DNA of 21,691 bases from Bacteroidales bacterium. GTDB taxonomy: Bacteria; Bacteroidota; Bacteroidia; Bacteroidales; BM520. Below are positions 1-7,842 of the stretch, one piece after another (positions within the stretch are counted from its first letter, which is position 1; the number at the start of each line of letters is the position of its first letter). The notes under the pieces were generated by a model that saw nothing but the letters and a program-made list of their open reading frames with translations, ran no database searches and was not told the DNA's origin. The translations under genes and the position numbers were made by a program. The stretch spans positions 1 through 21,691 of the forward strand of contig JALNXP010000013.1 of NCBI GenBank assembly GCA_023230285.1. The letters are read 5' to 3'.

Positions 1-1156
1 CAGCGAGACCTCTGTGCCATACCATAAAGTCTATATATTCTTTTCCCGACATCTCCGGACTTTCGACAGCTTTGACTTCATCTGTGCTGTAAGTCAGATA
101 ATTATAAATGTCCGTTTCTACATTTCCGGTGATATTATATTGTGGAAATATTTCATAAAAGCGAGCTTGAACATCTTCATCTTGTGATGCGACAGTGGCA
201 TAAGTAGTTGTCATATAATGTTTCATGCGGTCGGGGCGTGTAACGTTGGTGATGTTCCAGATAGCATTTGCGCCGGCAGCATCTTGCAACGGACCGCGGC
301 TCAAAGCGTAAGTAAAGCGTTTGGGGTGAGTAGTGTTGCCGTACAGACTTACCCAGTTGCCGTCTAAAAAAATAGCAGGATTGAGGTCGGCACCTGCAGC
401 TTCTTCTTTAGCATATTGCGCTTTAAGAGAGTCATCGGGGATAGCATCAAGAAGACCGGTGCCATAAATACCGATAGTAGATTCAAGACGCACTCTCACG
501 TTGGCATAAGGCACTTCGGTAGTTACTCCGCCGCTTGTCACTTCAAGAGGAACATAATATGCTGATTGTGGAATTGTCACTTCCGGATATATCAGCTCAT
601 AAGTTTCTCCATCTTCAAACATATTGCCCCATTCATCAACATATACAAGCCAATCGATAGAGATTTGTGATTCATTGACAGGAGCTTTGAAAGGAGCCAC
701 AGCGCGAGTTTGCGGCATGCCGGTAAGAGAACTCAGATAAGTGTCGTTTTCATCTGTGATAACTAACAAATAGCCGTTACCTATATTCGTGGAGTTATAT
801 TCGGTTTGACGTATGCCATGACCGTAATTCGGGTGACAATGAAAGCATGAGGTTCTAAGATACAACGGACCAAGTCCGCCCATCGGCGACATAGAAGCCG
901 GCGTGGTTACAAAAGGATCCTCGAACAAACTTTCGCCACGAAGGAAAGCTGAAATATAGCCGCCTTTTTCTACAGCCGGTGTCGGTTGTTCATAAGCTGA
1001 AGTAGTCTCATTAAAAGCAGTACCCAACACACCACCGGCATAATATTCTTCTGATAATTCTACTTCGGGATTTTCAGGGTTATCACCACTACAGGCAGTA
1101 AGCGCAAAAACAGCTAACACAGCCATCAACATAAAAGTAATTCTATTTTTTTTCAT
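1..1156 (-). CDS. Di-heme oxidoreductase (DUF1111-like) lipoprotein, partial
   Basis: Reading from the ATG at 1156 the frame stays open to the window edge (385 codons), so the C-terminus is missing. The N-terminus is a lipoprotein signal with lipobox LTAC (Cys22), implying a membrane-anchored exported protein. A c-type heme motif CFHCH is present at residues 104-108, followed by PNYGHG, and the preceding LRGESLFEDPF resembles the start of the di-heme oxidoreductase (DUF1111, thiol oxidoreductase) family; such proteins normally carry a second heme motif further on, probably beyond the edge. It lies 70 bases downstream of an imelysin gene on the same strand, a known pairing in iron-acquisition clusters. 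A redox role such as acting on iron or a copper or heme partner is inference. No TAnnTTTG element is seen in the 70-base gap, so it is probably read from the upstream promoter. Confidence 0.82.
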   Translation of the reverse strand, partial: MKKNRITFMLMAVLAVFALTACSGDNPENPEVELSEEYYAGGVLGTAFNETTSAYEQPTPAVEKGGYISAFLRGESLFEDPFVTTPASMSPMGGLGPLYLRTSCFHCHPNYGHGIRQTEYNSTNIGNGYLLVITDENDTYLSSLTGMPQTRAVAPFKAPVNESQISIDWLVYVDEWGNMFEDGETYELIYPEVTIPQSAYYVPLEVTSGGVTTEVPYANVRVRLESTIGIYGTGLLDAIPDDSLKAQYAKEEAAGADLNPAIFLDGNWVSLYGNTTHPKRFTYALSRGPLQDAAGANAIWNITNVTRPDRMKHYMTTTYATVASQDEDVQARFYEIFPQYNITGNVETDIYNYLTYSTDEVKAVESPEMSGKEYIDFMVWHRGLA

Positions 1157-1226
1157 GATATTTTTTTATTTTATTGTAATCTTAATAGAGTTTAGATTTT
1201 ACACATTACACATCAAACAATCTCTT

Positions 1227-2372
1227 CTATTGTTGTTCTTCTATCAATTCTATTGCAGCATCAAGAGCATTTAACAGGTTATTACATGCAGTTACGGCAG
1301 CAGCTGCAGAGCCGTCAGCATCATCAAGGTGATTTCTGAAAGGAGCGGGCATTGCTTCTATCTTTTCAATAGCTGTTGCAATTGCCGATTCTATATTTGT
1401 ATTTATATCGGTATCTAAAGATGAAATATAGGTGCAGAGAGAATGTTCTGTTGCAGTTGTTTTTTCTCTACCGCCGTAATAGGCATATTGAATACTGCGG
1501 ATGTTGTCGGCGAAGTCGGCAATAGAGTTCCAGCTATACCACGATTCAACGTCAAGAACGTTTTGACTTGTGAGCGGGTCGGTAATTTTGGTGTTACCGA
1601 CTTCGTCAGCGATGTCAGCGGTGCCTTGTAATATCTCAGCAAATGCCGATTTCTGAGTTTTATATTTTGTATTACCGCTCATGCCTGCATTTTCAATCAG
1701 GTCGCCATAATCTAAAGAAGGTTCGAGTTCGGCACCGGCAAGTATTTGTTGTTTTTTTGATGTCACATTTTCAAGTCCTGCCCAAGCAGCTTCGAGACGG
1801 ACACATTGGCTCATCAGGTCATTTGCCACTAAAGTTGCATATATCAGTTCTTTAGGCGAAATTTCGTTAATATTCCTTGCGGTGCCATCACGAAACAGCA
1901 CATATTCTAACGCATGAAAGCCGAGAAGTCCATAACCAAGCGTGCCGGCATCAAAACTTGCAACTATATCCTCGTTCTGCAAGAAAAGCTCTAACTGTGC
2001 TTGGTCTAATGGCCAAGAGTCGATATGCGGATCTATGTAATAATCACTTGCAGCACCATACAAAAACGCTTCACTTTGTTCCCAATATTTTCGGGCTGTT
2101 ATCCAAGCATCACAGGCAATAGTAATATTAGCAGCAGTAGGCGATGCTTCTAATGCGGCACAAGCATCACTAAGCACTATTGCGTCATCTGCCAAATTTT
2201 TGTATGTTGCAACAACAACATCATTGACAAATTGTGTGATAATGGCTTTTTTGGTTTCATCAATATCTGATGTTTCTTCGCCATTATTTTCGCCATTACA
2301 GGACACTAATCCTGTGCTTAATATCACAGCAGAAACTATGATAAAAGCAAATTTTCCAAATGTAAATTTCAT
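1227..2372 (-). CDS. Imelysin-family (peptidase M75) lipoprotein
   Basis: The 381-residue protein starts with a lipoprotein signal whose lipobox LVSC puts the modified cysteine at residue 25. The imelysin signature GxHxxE is visible as GFHALE at residues 151-156 (His153, Glu156), preceded by the WPLDQAQLELF segment near residue 120 that is typical of the family. Imelysins (IrpA, insulin-cleaving membrane protease, EfeO relatives) are surface or periplasmic proteins tied to iron uptake; peptidase activity is doubted for many members. The gene starts 19 bases after the stop of the porin-like gene and is followed after 70 bases by the di-heme oxidoreductase gene, which suggests a three-gene operon. 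The start is the only Met before the signal sequence. Family call is firm, substrate unknown. Confidence 0.9.
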   Translation of the reverse strand: MKFTFGKFAFIIVSAVILSTGLVSCNGENNGEETSDIDETKKAIITQFVNDVVVATYKNLADDAIVLSDACAALEASPTAANITIACDAWITARKYWEQSEAFLYGAASDYYIDPHIDSWPLDQAQLELFLQNEDIVASFDAGTLGYGLLGFHALEYVLFRDGTARNINEISPKELIYATLVANDLMSQCVRLEAAWAGLENVTSKKQQILAGAELEPSLDYGDLIENAGMSGNTKYKTQKSAFAEILQGTADIADEVGNTKITDPLTSQNVLDVESWYSWNSIADFADNIRSIQYAYYGGREKTTATEHSLCTYISSLDTDINTNIESAIATAIEKIEAMPAPFRNHLDDADGSAAAAVTACNNLLNALDAAIELIEEQQ

Positions 2373-2391
2373 AACCTTAAGTATTTAATTA

Positions 2392-3831
2392 TTAATTATT
2401 TGTATCAAACATTCCGGAATAAGCGATACCAATGCTAAAAGCAGCTTCATTATTATATTGGCTTTTAAAGATACTGTTTGAATATTCCGCTTTTATAACT
2501 ATTTCATCCATAGGTTTATAGTTAATTCCGCCGGCTATTCTGTGCCGTCCCCAACATTCGTTGTCGATGATACCGTTTTCGGTATTGAACATTGAATCAT
2601 AGTAATCATATCTGCAGAATAAGAACATCTTTTGATTTTTTTCTTTTAATTTTTCACTAATAGAGAAGAAGTCGTAGCCGGCTTCTACGCCGCCGCACAT
2701 AGCATCGGAGGCTACTGCTGTTTTTGGAGAAGGAGAGTCTGCCCGAGAGTTGATATTTGCTATAGTAATTTTTTTAGAATCTGTGAGATGTCCATAGTCG
2801 AAATTGCCACGCATAATGAAGTTGTGTTTGTTGTATTCAAAATCTACTGTACCTATAGCAACAAGTCCTTTGAAGCCGCTGTAAGCATCGGGTTTCATGC
2901 TATTAGAAGCACTTGTGCCGGCATATCCGCTGACACCTATACGCAATCCGTTCACCATGTAATTATCTATTCTCAAAACTCCGGCGTAACAAGTGGCAAG
3001 TTTAAACTCGTAAGGAGAGCCGGCACCACCTTGAATCCAGTTTTGTGAGCCAAATCTGTCGGCATCAAGACCGGCGATAAACTGAGCCTCATAACGCAAT
3101 TTGTCATTCTTTCCCCAGATGCTGATACCTGTTTCATGCCACGTACACGGCAAAATCGTACTCTCTCCTTCTGGTCGGTATACAGTAAAGTATTCTGTTG
3201 GCAGATGATGCTGATTAGTTAACCCTATCGGCACAACAATGTGTCCGGCACGTATATTGAACATGTTGTTAAAACTTTTCTGTATCCAAAATTGCTCAAT
3301 AGCAACTTCTCCGCCGCGTTCAATTTCACTTTCATATTCGCCGGTTTCTTCTTCTTCTATTTCTACTGCAGACTCCGTACCGCCGTGTTCAAATTCCACT
3401 TCCGCATTCATCGACCACCCGTTGCCAAAATCGTAACCAATAAAAAACACCACGTGAGGTATGTCGAACTGTCCATAGCCCTTGGCGTCTTTATAAAGCT
3501 CTGCGTTGGTGTATCTTTTGTAATTACTGCTATAAAACATGCGACTCATGACAGCTTCACCATAACCGCCGACAGTCAAGCCTTTTTTTATTTTGTCTAT
3601 AGTCCTTTTTTGAACTTTTTGAGCAGTATCTTGTTCTGCAACTTGTGTTTTAATTGTAGCTCCGGATACTGCATCTACATTTTGATTGCCATTTTTAACA
3701 GATTTTATTTGAAGATTTCTGCTGCTTTTATGAGATACATCAGCAGTGTTAACTTCCTGTGTTTCAGCTTTTAATATAAATGTGACAGATAGCATCACAA
3801 ATAAAAAAAGTCTAATCGTATTTTTACTCAT
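2392..3831 (-). CDS. Outer-membrane porin-like beta-barrel protein
   Basis: The 479-residue product begins with a short Sec signal (MSKNTIRLF...FILKAETQ) and then a polar linker of about 70 residues. From about residue 85 on it shows alternating aromatic and polar strands such as GYDFGNGWSMNAEVEFEH, FWIQKSF and FNIRAGHIVVPIGLTNQHH, characteristic of 16-18-stranded porins and of the phosphate-selective or OprP-like fold, and it ends with barrel-like strands (FSIGIAYSGMF). An acidic loop rich in Glu (EIEEEETGEYESEIERGGE) sits near residues 155-175 and could bind cations. It is first in the cluster with imelysin and di-heme oxidoreductase, so it may be the outer-membrane entry route for the metal or complex they handle; that is inference. 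A -7 element lies at 3854-3861. Confidence 0.75.
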   Translation of the reverse strand: MSKNTIRLFLFVMLSVTFILKAETQEVNTADVSHKSSRNLQIKSVKNGNQNVDAVSGATIKTQVAEQDTAQKVQKRTIDKIKKGLTVGGYGEAVMSRMFYSSNYKRYTNAELYKDAKGYGQFDIPHVVFFIGYDFGNGWSMNAEVEFEHGGTESAVEIEEEETGEYESEIERGGEVAIEQFWIQKSFNNMFNIRAGHIVVPIGLTNQHHLPTEYFTVYRPEGESTILPCTWHETGISIWGKNDKLRYEAQFIAGLDADRFGSQNWIQGGAGSPYEFKLATCYAGVLRIDNYMVNGLRIGVSGYAGTSASNSMKPDAYSGFKGLVAIGTVDFEYNKHNFIMRGNFDYGHLTDSKKITIANINSRADSPSPKTAVASDAMCGGVEAGYDFFSISEKLKEKNQKMFLFCRYDYYDSMFNTENGIIDNECWGRHRIAGGINYKPMDEIVIKAEYSNSIFKSQYNNEAAFSIGIAYSGMFDTNN

Positions 3832-3853
3832 ATTTTAGGTTTTAAATTTTGTG

Positions 3854-3861
3854 CAAAAATA
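3854..3861 (-). promoter_or_regulatory. Bacteroidota -7 promoter element for the porin-imelysin operon
   Basis: On the minus strand this reads TATTTTTG, an exact TAnnTTTG match, 22 bases before the ATG at 3831. A clear TTTG -33 element at 19-21 bases spacing is not seen. Confidence 0.55.
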
Positions 3862-3885
3862 TTTTAAGCACAATAAAATTAAAAT

Positions 3886-3898
3886 CCCATAAAATGGG
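3886..3898. promoter_or_regulatory. Perfect short dyad upstream of the porin operon promoter
   Basis: CCCATAAAATGGG is a perfect dyad (5-base arms, 3-base centre) whose near edge is 24 bases upstream of the -7 element, covering the expected -33 area. It could be an operator, for example for metal control of the imelysin cluster, but it does not match a Fur box known to me. Function is inference. Confidence 0.3.
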
Positions 3899-3913
3899 TA
3901 TATTTTGAAAACA

Positions 3914-3931
3914 CGCCAACTATTTTTGGCG
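3914..3931 (-). terminator. Possible weak terminator after the CDF-hydrolase operon
   Basis: On the minus strand CGCCAA and TTGGCG form a 6-base stem around a 6-base loop, followed by TGTTTTC. It lies 78 bases after the hydrolase stop. The T-run is short and interrupted, so termination is uncertain. Confidence 0.35.
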
Positions 3932-4008
3932 ATATTGGTTTTTCGACAAAAAGATATAATTAATTTAAGTATATATTTTGATAAGTATTATTGTATCTTT
4001 TTATAATC

Positions 4009-4710
4009 TTAAGATTTTAATAATAGAAAATTTCTCACTCGCAAGTTAAAAGCCTCAGGGTTTTTGTTGGCAATAAAATGGTCGCCATCAATAAATGCAA
4101 GTTCGGCGTTATGTAAATTGTCATAGATAAGTTGAGTGTGCGATTTTTTTATCATATCTTTTGTACCGACAATAACTAAGGTTTTATTTTTCACCTTTTG
4201 AAGTTCCGACACACTGATATTTGGCTCATTAACCATCAATCCGAGCATTTCGGCATTTTTCATCGCATTGGCATTTTTTTTAGAGAAGATTTTTGCAATT
4301 TTGTAGCCGATTTCTATAGGCAGTTGTACGGATTTCTTTACACCTGAAGGATTAAGGTTAGCCCCGTTAAGGATTAATTTATCGACCATAAGCGGATATT
4401 TCAGCACAAAAGCAAGAGCTATATTTCCGCCGTCAGAAAATCCAAGGATATTAGCTTTAGATATATTATTATCTTCCATAAAAAAATGCAAGTCTTCTGC
4501 AAACCGGGTGATAGTGAACGGAGCGTTGCCGCGAGGAGAAAGTCCGTGACCGCGAGTATCTATGGCTATCACACGAAACTGTTGAGAGAACTCGTCGATT
4601 TGATGTTTGAAATAGCTGTTGTCTTCGCCGTTACCGTGAAGTAAAATCAGAGGCTCACCGCTGCCTTTTTCTATATAATTTAGTTTTATGTCCATATATA
4701 TTGAAATCAA
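4009..4710 (-). CDS. Alpha/beta-hydrolase
   Basis: The 233-residue protein has the full alpha/beta-hydrolase set: oxyanion-hole segment LLHGNGED at residues 24-30, nucleophile elbow GFSDGG with Ser92, acid candidate Asp185 in VIVGTKDM, and His211 in IDGDHFIANKNPEAF near the C-terminus. The RGHGLSP segment at 53-59 is usual for the small soluble esterase/haloperoxidase-like group. The first Met precedes ISIYMDIKLNYIEKG; Met6 is an equally good start and gives the family's usual N-terminus. It begins 24 bases after the CDF exporter stop on the same strand and shares no obvious pathway with it, so co-transcription is likely but the substrate is unknown. Confidence 0.85.
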   Translation of the reverse strand: MISIYMDIKLNYIEKGSGEPLILLHGNGEDNSYFKHQIDEFSQQFRVIAIDTRGHGLSPRGNAPFTITRFAEDLHFFMEDNNISKANILGFSDGGNIALAFVLKYPLMVDKLILNGANLNPSGVKKSVQLPIEIGYKIAKIFSKKNANAMKNAEMLGLMVNEPNISVSELQKVKNKTLVIVGTKDMIKKSHTQLIYDNLHNAELAFIDGDHFIANKNPEAFNLRVRNFLLLKS

Positions 4711-4734
4711 CTATTACATAACAGATATAAGTTG

Positions 4735-5643
4735 CTAATGTTCGCAACATTCTTCATTACACACATAATCCTTGGGTTCTGTTTCAATAGTGGCATGTGC
4801 GATGCCATGTGCTTTCAACAAACTGCGTATATCGGATTTAACGCACTCACTTTCAGCAATATCGTTCACAGCCACATGTATGGTCATTGCATTTTCAGAA
4901 GTCCCTAATGCCCAGATATGAATATGATGAATGCCCGAAACACCCTTGACAGATAGAATTTCTTTTTCGATTTCATCAATATCAATACTTTCAGGAACGG
5001 CATCTAACGACAATCGCAGGCTTTCTTTCAGAAGATTCCAAGTAGATATGAAGATAATACCTGCAATTACTAATCCTATTATCGGGTCGATGATGGTCCA
5101 ACCTGTATATTTGATGGCGATGCCGGAAATGACAACGCCGACAGAGACAAGTGCATCCATAGCCATGTGCAGAAATGCTCCTTTTATGTTGAGGTCTTTC
5201 TTACGGTCTTTCATAAATAACATAGCAGTAGCAAAATTTATGACAACACCTACTGCAGCAACCCAGATTATCATATCTCCATCAACAGGCTGCGGGTTAG
5301 AAAATTTACGGATACTTTCTACTACAATCATTCCAATAGCGATGAGCAATATAGAGGCGTTTATCAAAGAAGCAAGGATGGTGCTTAGAGTATATCCATA
5401 AGTAAAGCGTTTATTAGCCACTTTTTTAGCCAAACGAAAAGCAAGCCATGCAAGAAGCAGCGAAACTGTGTCGCTAAGGTTGTGTCCTGCATCGGAAAGC
5501 AAGCCCACCGAGTTGGACATAAAGCCCGCAATACCTTCAACTATCACAAATATCAAATTCAACAACGTGCCAACTACGAAAGCTGTACTCAACGAAGTTA
5601 TTGAATGACTGTGATGATGCTCTTGCTCGTGATTCGTTTTCAT
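4735..5643 (-). CDS. CDF-family metal cation/proton antiporter (CzcD/ZitB type)
   Basis: This 302-residue inner-membrane protein starts with a His-rich cytosolic segment (HEQEHHHSHS, residues 5-14) and has six predicted membrane segments. The metal site residues are in place: His54 and Asp58 in DAGHNLSD (TM2) and His159 and Asp163 in HMAMDALVSVG (TM5), the HD-HD arrangement typical of zinc exporters of the ZitB/CzcD type. The cytosolic C-terminal domain contains HHIHIWALGTSENAMTIHV, and the protein ends in CNEECCEH, which could bind further metal. It exports Zn2+ and perhaps Co2+ or Cd2+ in exchange for protons. A TAnnTTTG element lies at 5670-5677, and the hydrolase gene follows after 24 bases. 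Confidence 0.92.
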   Translation of the reverse strand: MKTNHEQEHHHSHSITSLSTAFVVGTLLNLIFVIVEGIAGFMSNSVGLLSDAGHNLSDTVSLLLAWLAFRLAKKVANKRFTYGYTLSTILASLINASILLIAIGMIVVESIRKFSNPQPVDGDMIIWVAAVGVVINFATAMLFMKDRKKDLNIKGAFLHMAMDALVSVGVVISGIAIKYTGWTIIDPIIGLVIAGIIFISTWNLLKESLRLSLDAVPESIDIDEIEKEILSVKGVSGIHHIHIWALGTSENAMTIHVAVNDIAESECVKSDIRSLLKAHGIAHATIETEPKDYVCNEECCEH

Positions 5644-5669
5644 ATTAAATATATATTTTATTTTGCCGA

Positions 5670-5677
5670 CAAAAATA
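5670..5677 (-). promoter_or_regulatory. -7 promoter element for the CDF exporter operon
   Basis: TATTTTTG on the minus strand, an exact TAnnTTTG match, with the ATG of the exporter 26 bases further on. No good -33 TTTG is seen at normal spacing. Confidence 0.55.
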
Positions 5678-5714
5678 CTTCTAAATTTTAAATTATTTTT
5701 TATAATAAAATATT

Positions 5715-6365
5715 TTAATCAGACCTGTTAAAAATTATGCCTGCGTAAATTCTAATTCCTTCCGCAAAATCATTTTGGCGATTGGAGATATTAATAAGGT
5801 AATCTCCTTTAAATATCAAAAGCATTTTTTTGCTGACAGCTATTTCTAAACCTGCAAAAGGAGAAATACAGAAAAAAGAATACTTTCTAAAAGAAGCATA
5901 TTCTTCAATAATATAATCATTTCCGGTTACTTCGAGATAAGTGTGGTTTTTCAATCCGCCACCGCCTAATGTTGCTCCGACAAATGGGTTAACGCAATTT
6001 TTACCATTATGTTTGTAATCTAAAAGTATACCACCCCACCCCATTTTTTCATAACTGTTTACAGGATAGTATTTTACAGTAGATGTATATCCTTCTACAC
6101 CTATTCTTAGCTGATTTTTTTCGGTTCCAAAATGGAAACGAATAATCCCACCTATTCCAAAAGGTGCATTTTTAATTTGTTGTTCTCCAAGCAAAATTCC
6201 GTTTTTGTTGTAAATAGAAAAAACATTACTGCAAAGATAGCCACTATGCACCATCATGCCGCCGGTATAACCGCAAAATCCGAACATATTCAATTCCGAT
6301 GTTTGTGCCGACAAAACAGTCGTAACTATAATTGGTGTAAAAAGGAATAATAATCTCTTAAACAT
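5715..6365 (-). CDS. Small outer-membrane beta-barrel-like protein of unknown function
   Basis: From the ATG at 6365 the 216-residue product begins MFKRLLFLFTPIIVTTVLSAQ, a clean Sec signal with an Ala-Gln cleavage region. The frame is open to an upstream ATG at 6413, but the promoter element at 6385-6392 lies inside that extension, so the shorter form is preferred. The mature part is rich in Gly, Tyr and Phe with alternating strands (GYTGGMMVHSGYL, GVEGYTSTVKYY, NCVNPFVGATLGGGG, CISPFAGLEIAVSKKMLLIFKGDYLI), as in 8-stranded barrels of the OmpA-like porin family. No homologue was recognised. It stands alone between the CDF gene and a divergent Nudix gene. Confidence 0.6.
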   Translation of the reverse strand: MFKRLLFLFTPIIVTTVLSAQTSELNMFGFCGYTGGMMVHSGYLCSNVFSIYNKNGILLGEQQIKNAPFGIGGIIRFHFGTEKNQLRIGVEGYTSTVKYYPVNSYEKMGWGGILLDYKHNGKNCVNPFVGATLGGGGLKNHTYLEVTGNDYIIEEYASFRKYSFFCISPFAGLEIAVSKKMLLIFKGDYLINISNRQNDFAEGIRIYAGIIFNRSD

Positions 6366-6384
6366 CTTTCTATAAATTTGATTG

Positions 6385-6392
6385 CAAAAATA
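6385..6392 (-). promoter_or_regulatory. -7 promoter element that fixes the start of the small barrel gene
   Basis: TATTTTTG on the minus strand lies 19 bases before the ATG at 6365 and inside the reading frame that would begin at 6413. A transcript from here cannot include the upstream ATG, which supports the later start. Confidence 0.5.
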
Positions 6393-6617
6393 CAGAAAGA
6401 TTTTTGTAGGCACAATACCTAAAAATAGGGATTTTTACATTCAATTTTATTATATACTTACAATACTTCAACACTAATATTTGCTTAAATACGTATTTTT
6501 ATTATAATAACAATGTTACAAGCAAATATCAAAATCAAAGCCTCTCTGTTGATTAATAGATTAATAAAATTATGCTGTGTTTATTTTGTCTAATATCAGC
6601 ATATACAATAAATAAAT

Positions 6618-6625
6618 TATCTTTG
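6618..6625 (+). promoter_or_regulatory. -7 promoter element for the Nudix gene
   Basis: TATCTTTG matches TAnnTTTG, followed by GCAAAA and then the ATG at 6641. It argues against translation from the upstream in-frame ATG at 6572. Confidence 0.5.
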
Positions 6626-6640
6626 CAAAAATCAAAGTAT

Positions 6641-7198
6641 ATGCGAAACGACAAAATTGAGTATAAAGTTTTAAAAAGCGAATATATTTTCGACAGACCA
6701 TGGTTGAAAGCTCGCTGCGATAGCATAGTGTCTCCGAACGGCAAAAAAAATTCCGAGTATTATGTTTTGGAGTACCCCGACTGGGTTAATACAATTGCTA
6801 TTACTAAAGAAGGAAAATTTGTGATGATATATCAGTATCGTCACGGATTAAAATATACAGGCTATGAATTATGTGCCGGTGTTTGCGAAAAGACAGACAC
6901 TTCATTTGAAGCTGCCGCAAGACGTGAGCTTTTAGAAGAAACAGGTTACGGCAACGGCAAATGGCAAGAGATATGTACAATCTGTGGTAATACAAGCTCA
7001 ACCAATAACTATTCACACTGCTTCCTCGCAACAGATGTCGAGAAAATAGGAGAACAGCATTTAGATGCAACCGAAGACCTTAGCTATGAACTACTTACCG
7101 AAAAAGATGTCTTTCAGCTATTGTCAGAAGATAAAATAAAACAAGCCATTATGACGACACCGCTGTGGAAATACTTTTACTATAAACGGTATAAATAA
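6641..7198 (+). CDS. Nudix hydrolase (ADP-ribose pyrophosphatase-like)
   Basis: Started at the ATG at 6641, the protein has 185 residues. The frame is open upstream to 6572, but that part reads as unlike any Nudix N-terminus and contains a promoter element. The Nudix box is at about residues 80-103: GVCEKTDTSFEAAARRELLEETGY, with RE at 95-96 and the EE metal ligands at 99-100. The box has one residue more than the standard 23 between its first Gly and the REL core, and the usual Glu in that first half is not in register. The order N-terminal beta-domain (residues 8-60) then Nudix domain resembles ADP-ribose or nucleoside-diphosphate-sugar pyrophosphatases, so it probably cleaves a nucleoside-diphosphate derivative in the cytosol. 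It converges with the PTPS-like gene. Confidence 0.85.
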   Translation: MRNDKIEYKVLKSEYIFDRPWLKARCDSIVSPNGKKNSEYYVLEYPDWVNTIAITKEGKFVMIYQYRHGLKYTGYELCAGVCEKTDTSFEAAARRELLEETGYGNGKWQEICTICGNTSSTNNYSHCFLATDVEKIGEQHLDATEDLSYELLTEKDVFQLLSEDKIKQAIMTTPLWKYFYYKRYK

Positions 7199-7217
7199 AA
7201 GTAATCTTCATAATATC

Positions 7218-7231
7218 ACTATGCACATAGT
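7218..7231. repeat. 14-bp perfect palindrome between convergent genes
   Basis: ACTATGCACATAGT is a perfect palindrome in the 47-base gap between the convergent Nudix and PTPS-like genes. A 2-base centre is too tight for a normal hairpin and no T-run follows on either strand, so it is not a clear terminator. Confidence 0.35.
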
Positions 7232-7245
7232 CATAATGATTTACC

Positions 7246-7812
7246 TTATTTTTTCTTGTAGCCGCACTTAGGGCATACACCGTTTTTATCCAATGCAATA
7301 CCGCAAAGAGGACACCGGTCTATCTTGTTCTTAGTGACAAACTCAGCCGAAGCACAGTTTACTCCACTGCTGAACGTCAGTTTGACAATGTTAAGTTTAT
7401 CTTTCAACAAATCATACACAATTTTAATCATGCCTTCTACCGTCATCGTCTCTTTGGTAACGACTAAACGTGAATCGGGATAAGCCGTAGCAAGTTCTGT
7501 TTTAAAAGCCTCCCCTTTCATTTTGTTTTGAGGATGTCCGTTTTTAATGCCTTGTTTCTCATAGACACCTAAAATGGCCGGTAACAGAGGGTCATCTTCA
7601 CGAAGAATCAGAGCGTGGTCAAAATTCTTCAACACGTCCCAAGCTACTTTCTGAATTTCGTTACAGGGATAAACCATATTCACCCCTTCGTTAACAGTAT
7701 CTTCAACCTCAATGGTCAAAATACCTGTGTGTCCGTGCAGATATTGAGCTTCACCCTGAAAACCGTAAAATCTGTGCGCATACTGTAAATCAAGTTTTGC
7801 AATACTTCTCAT
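7246..7812 (-). CDS. PTPS/QueD-like protein with C-terminal zinc ribbon, lacking the usual catalytic Cys
   Basis: The 188-residue protein has the PTPS/QueD fold markers: AHRF with His13, LHGHTG with His26 and His28 as the zinc ligands, FDHALI with Asp65-His66, and TVEG with Glu126. These fit a 6-pyruvoyl- or 6-carboxytetrahydropterin synthase. The catalytic cysteine normally four residues before HGH (CxxxHGH) is Ala22 here, and Gln23 stands where the PTPS-III Glu would be; the other cysteines are C50 and C153. The C-terminus adds a four-cysteine zinc ribbon, C167-x2-C170 and C180-x2-C183, outside the core domain. It starts 30 bases after a Fur-family gene, suggesting an operon. It may catalyse a different pterin step or have lost catalysis; I do not assign queD. 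Confidence 0.8.
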   Translation of the reverse strand: MRSIAKLDLQYAHRFYGFQGEAQYLHGHTGILTIEVEDTVNEGVNMVYPCNEIQKVAWDVLKNFDHALILREDDPLLPAILGVYEKQGIKNGHPQNKMKGEAFKTELATAYPDSRLVVTKETMTVEGMIKIVYDLLKDKLNIVKLTFSSGVNCASAEFVTKNKIDRCPLCGIALDKNGVCPKCGYKKK

Positions 7813-7842
7813 AATTGTGATTTTTTAATGGTTAATAATAAA

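Noticed and set aside
1443..3774. Plus-strand frames opposite the imelysin and porin genes.
   Set aside because: They mirror strongly supported minus-strand genes with signal peptides and family motifs; no promoter or domain of their own.
6572..6640. N-terminal extension of the Nudix protein from the ATG at 6572.
   Set aside because: Contains the TAnnTTTG promoter box and hydrophobic sequence unlike Nudix proteins; the ATG at 6641 fits better.
7218..7231. Bidirectional terminator at the 14-bp palindrome.
   Set aside because: Loop of two bases and no T-run on either side; kept only as a palindrome.
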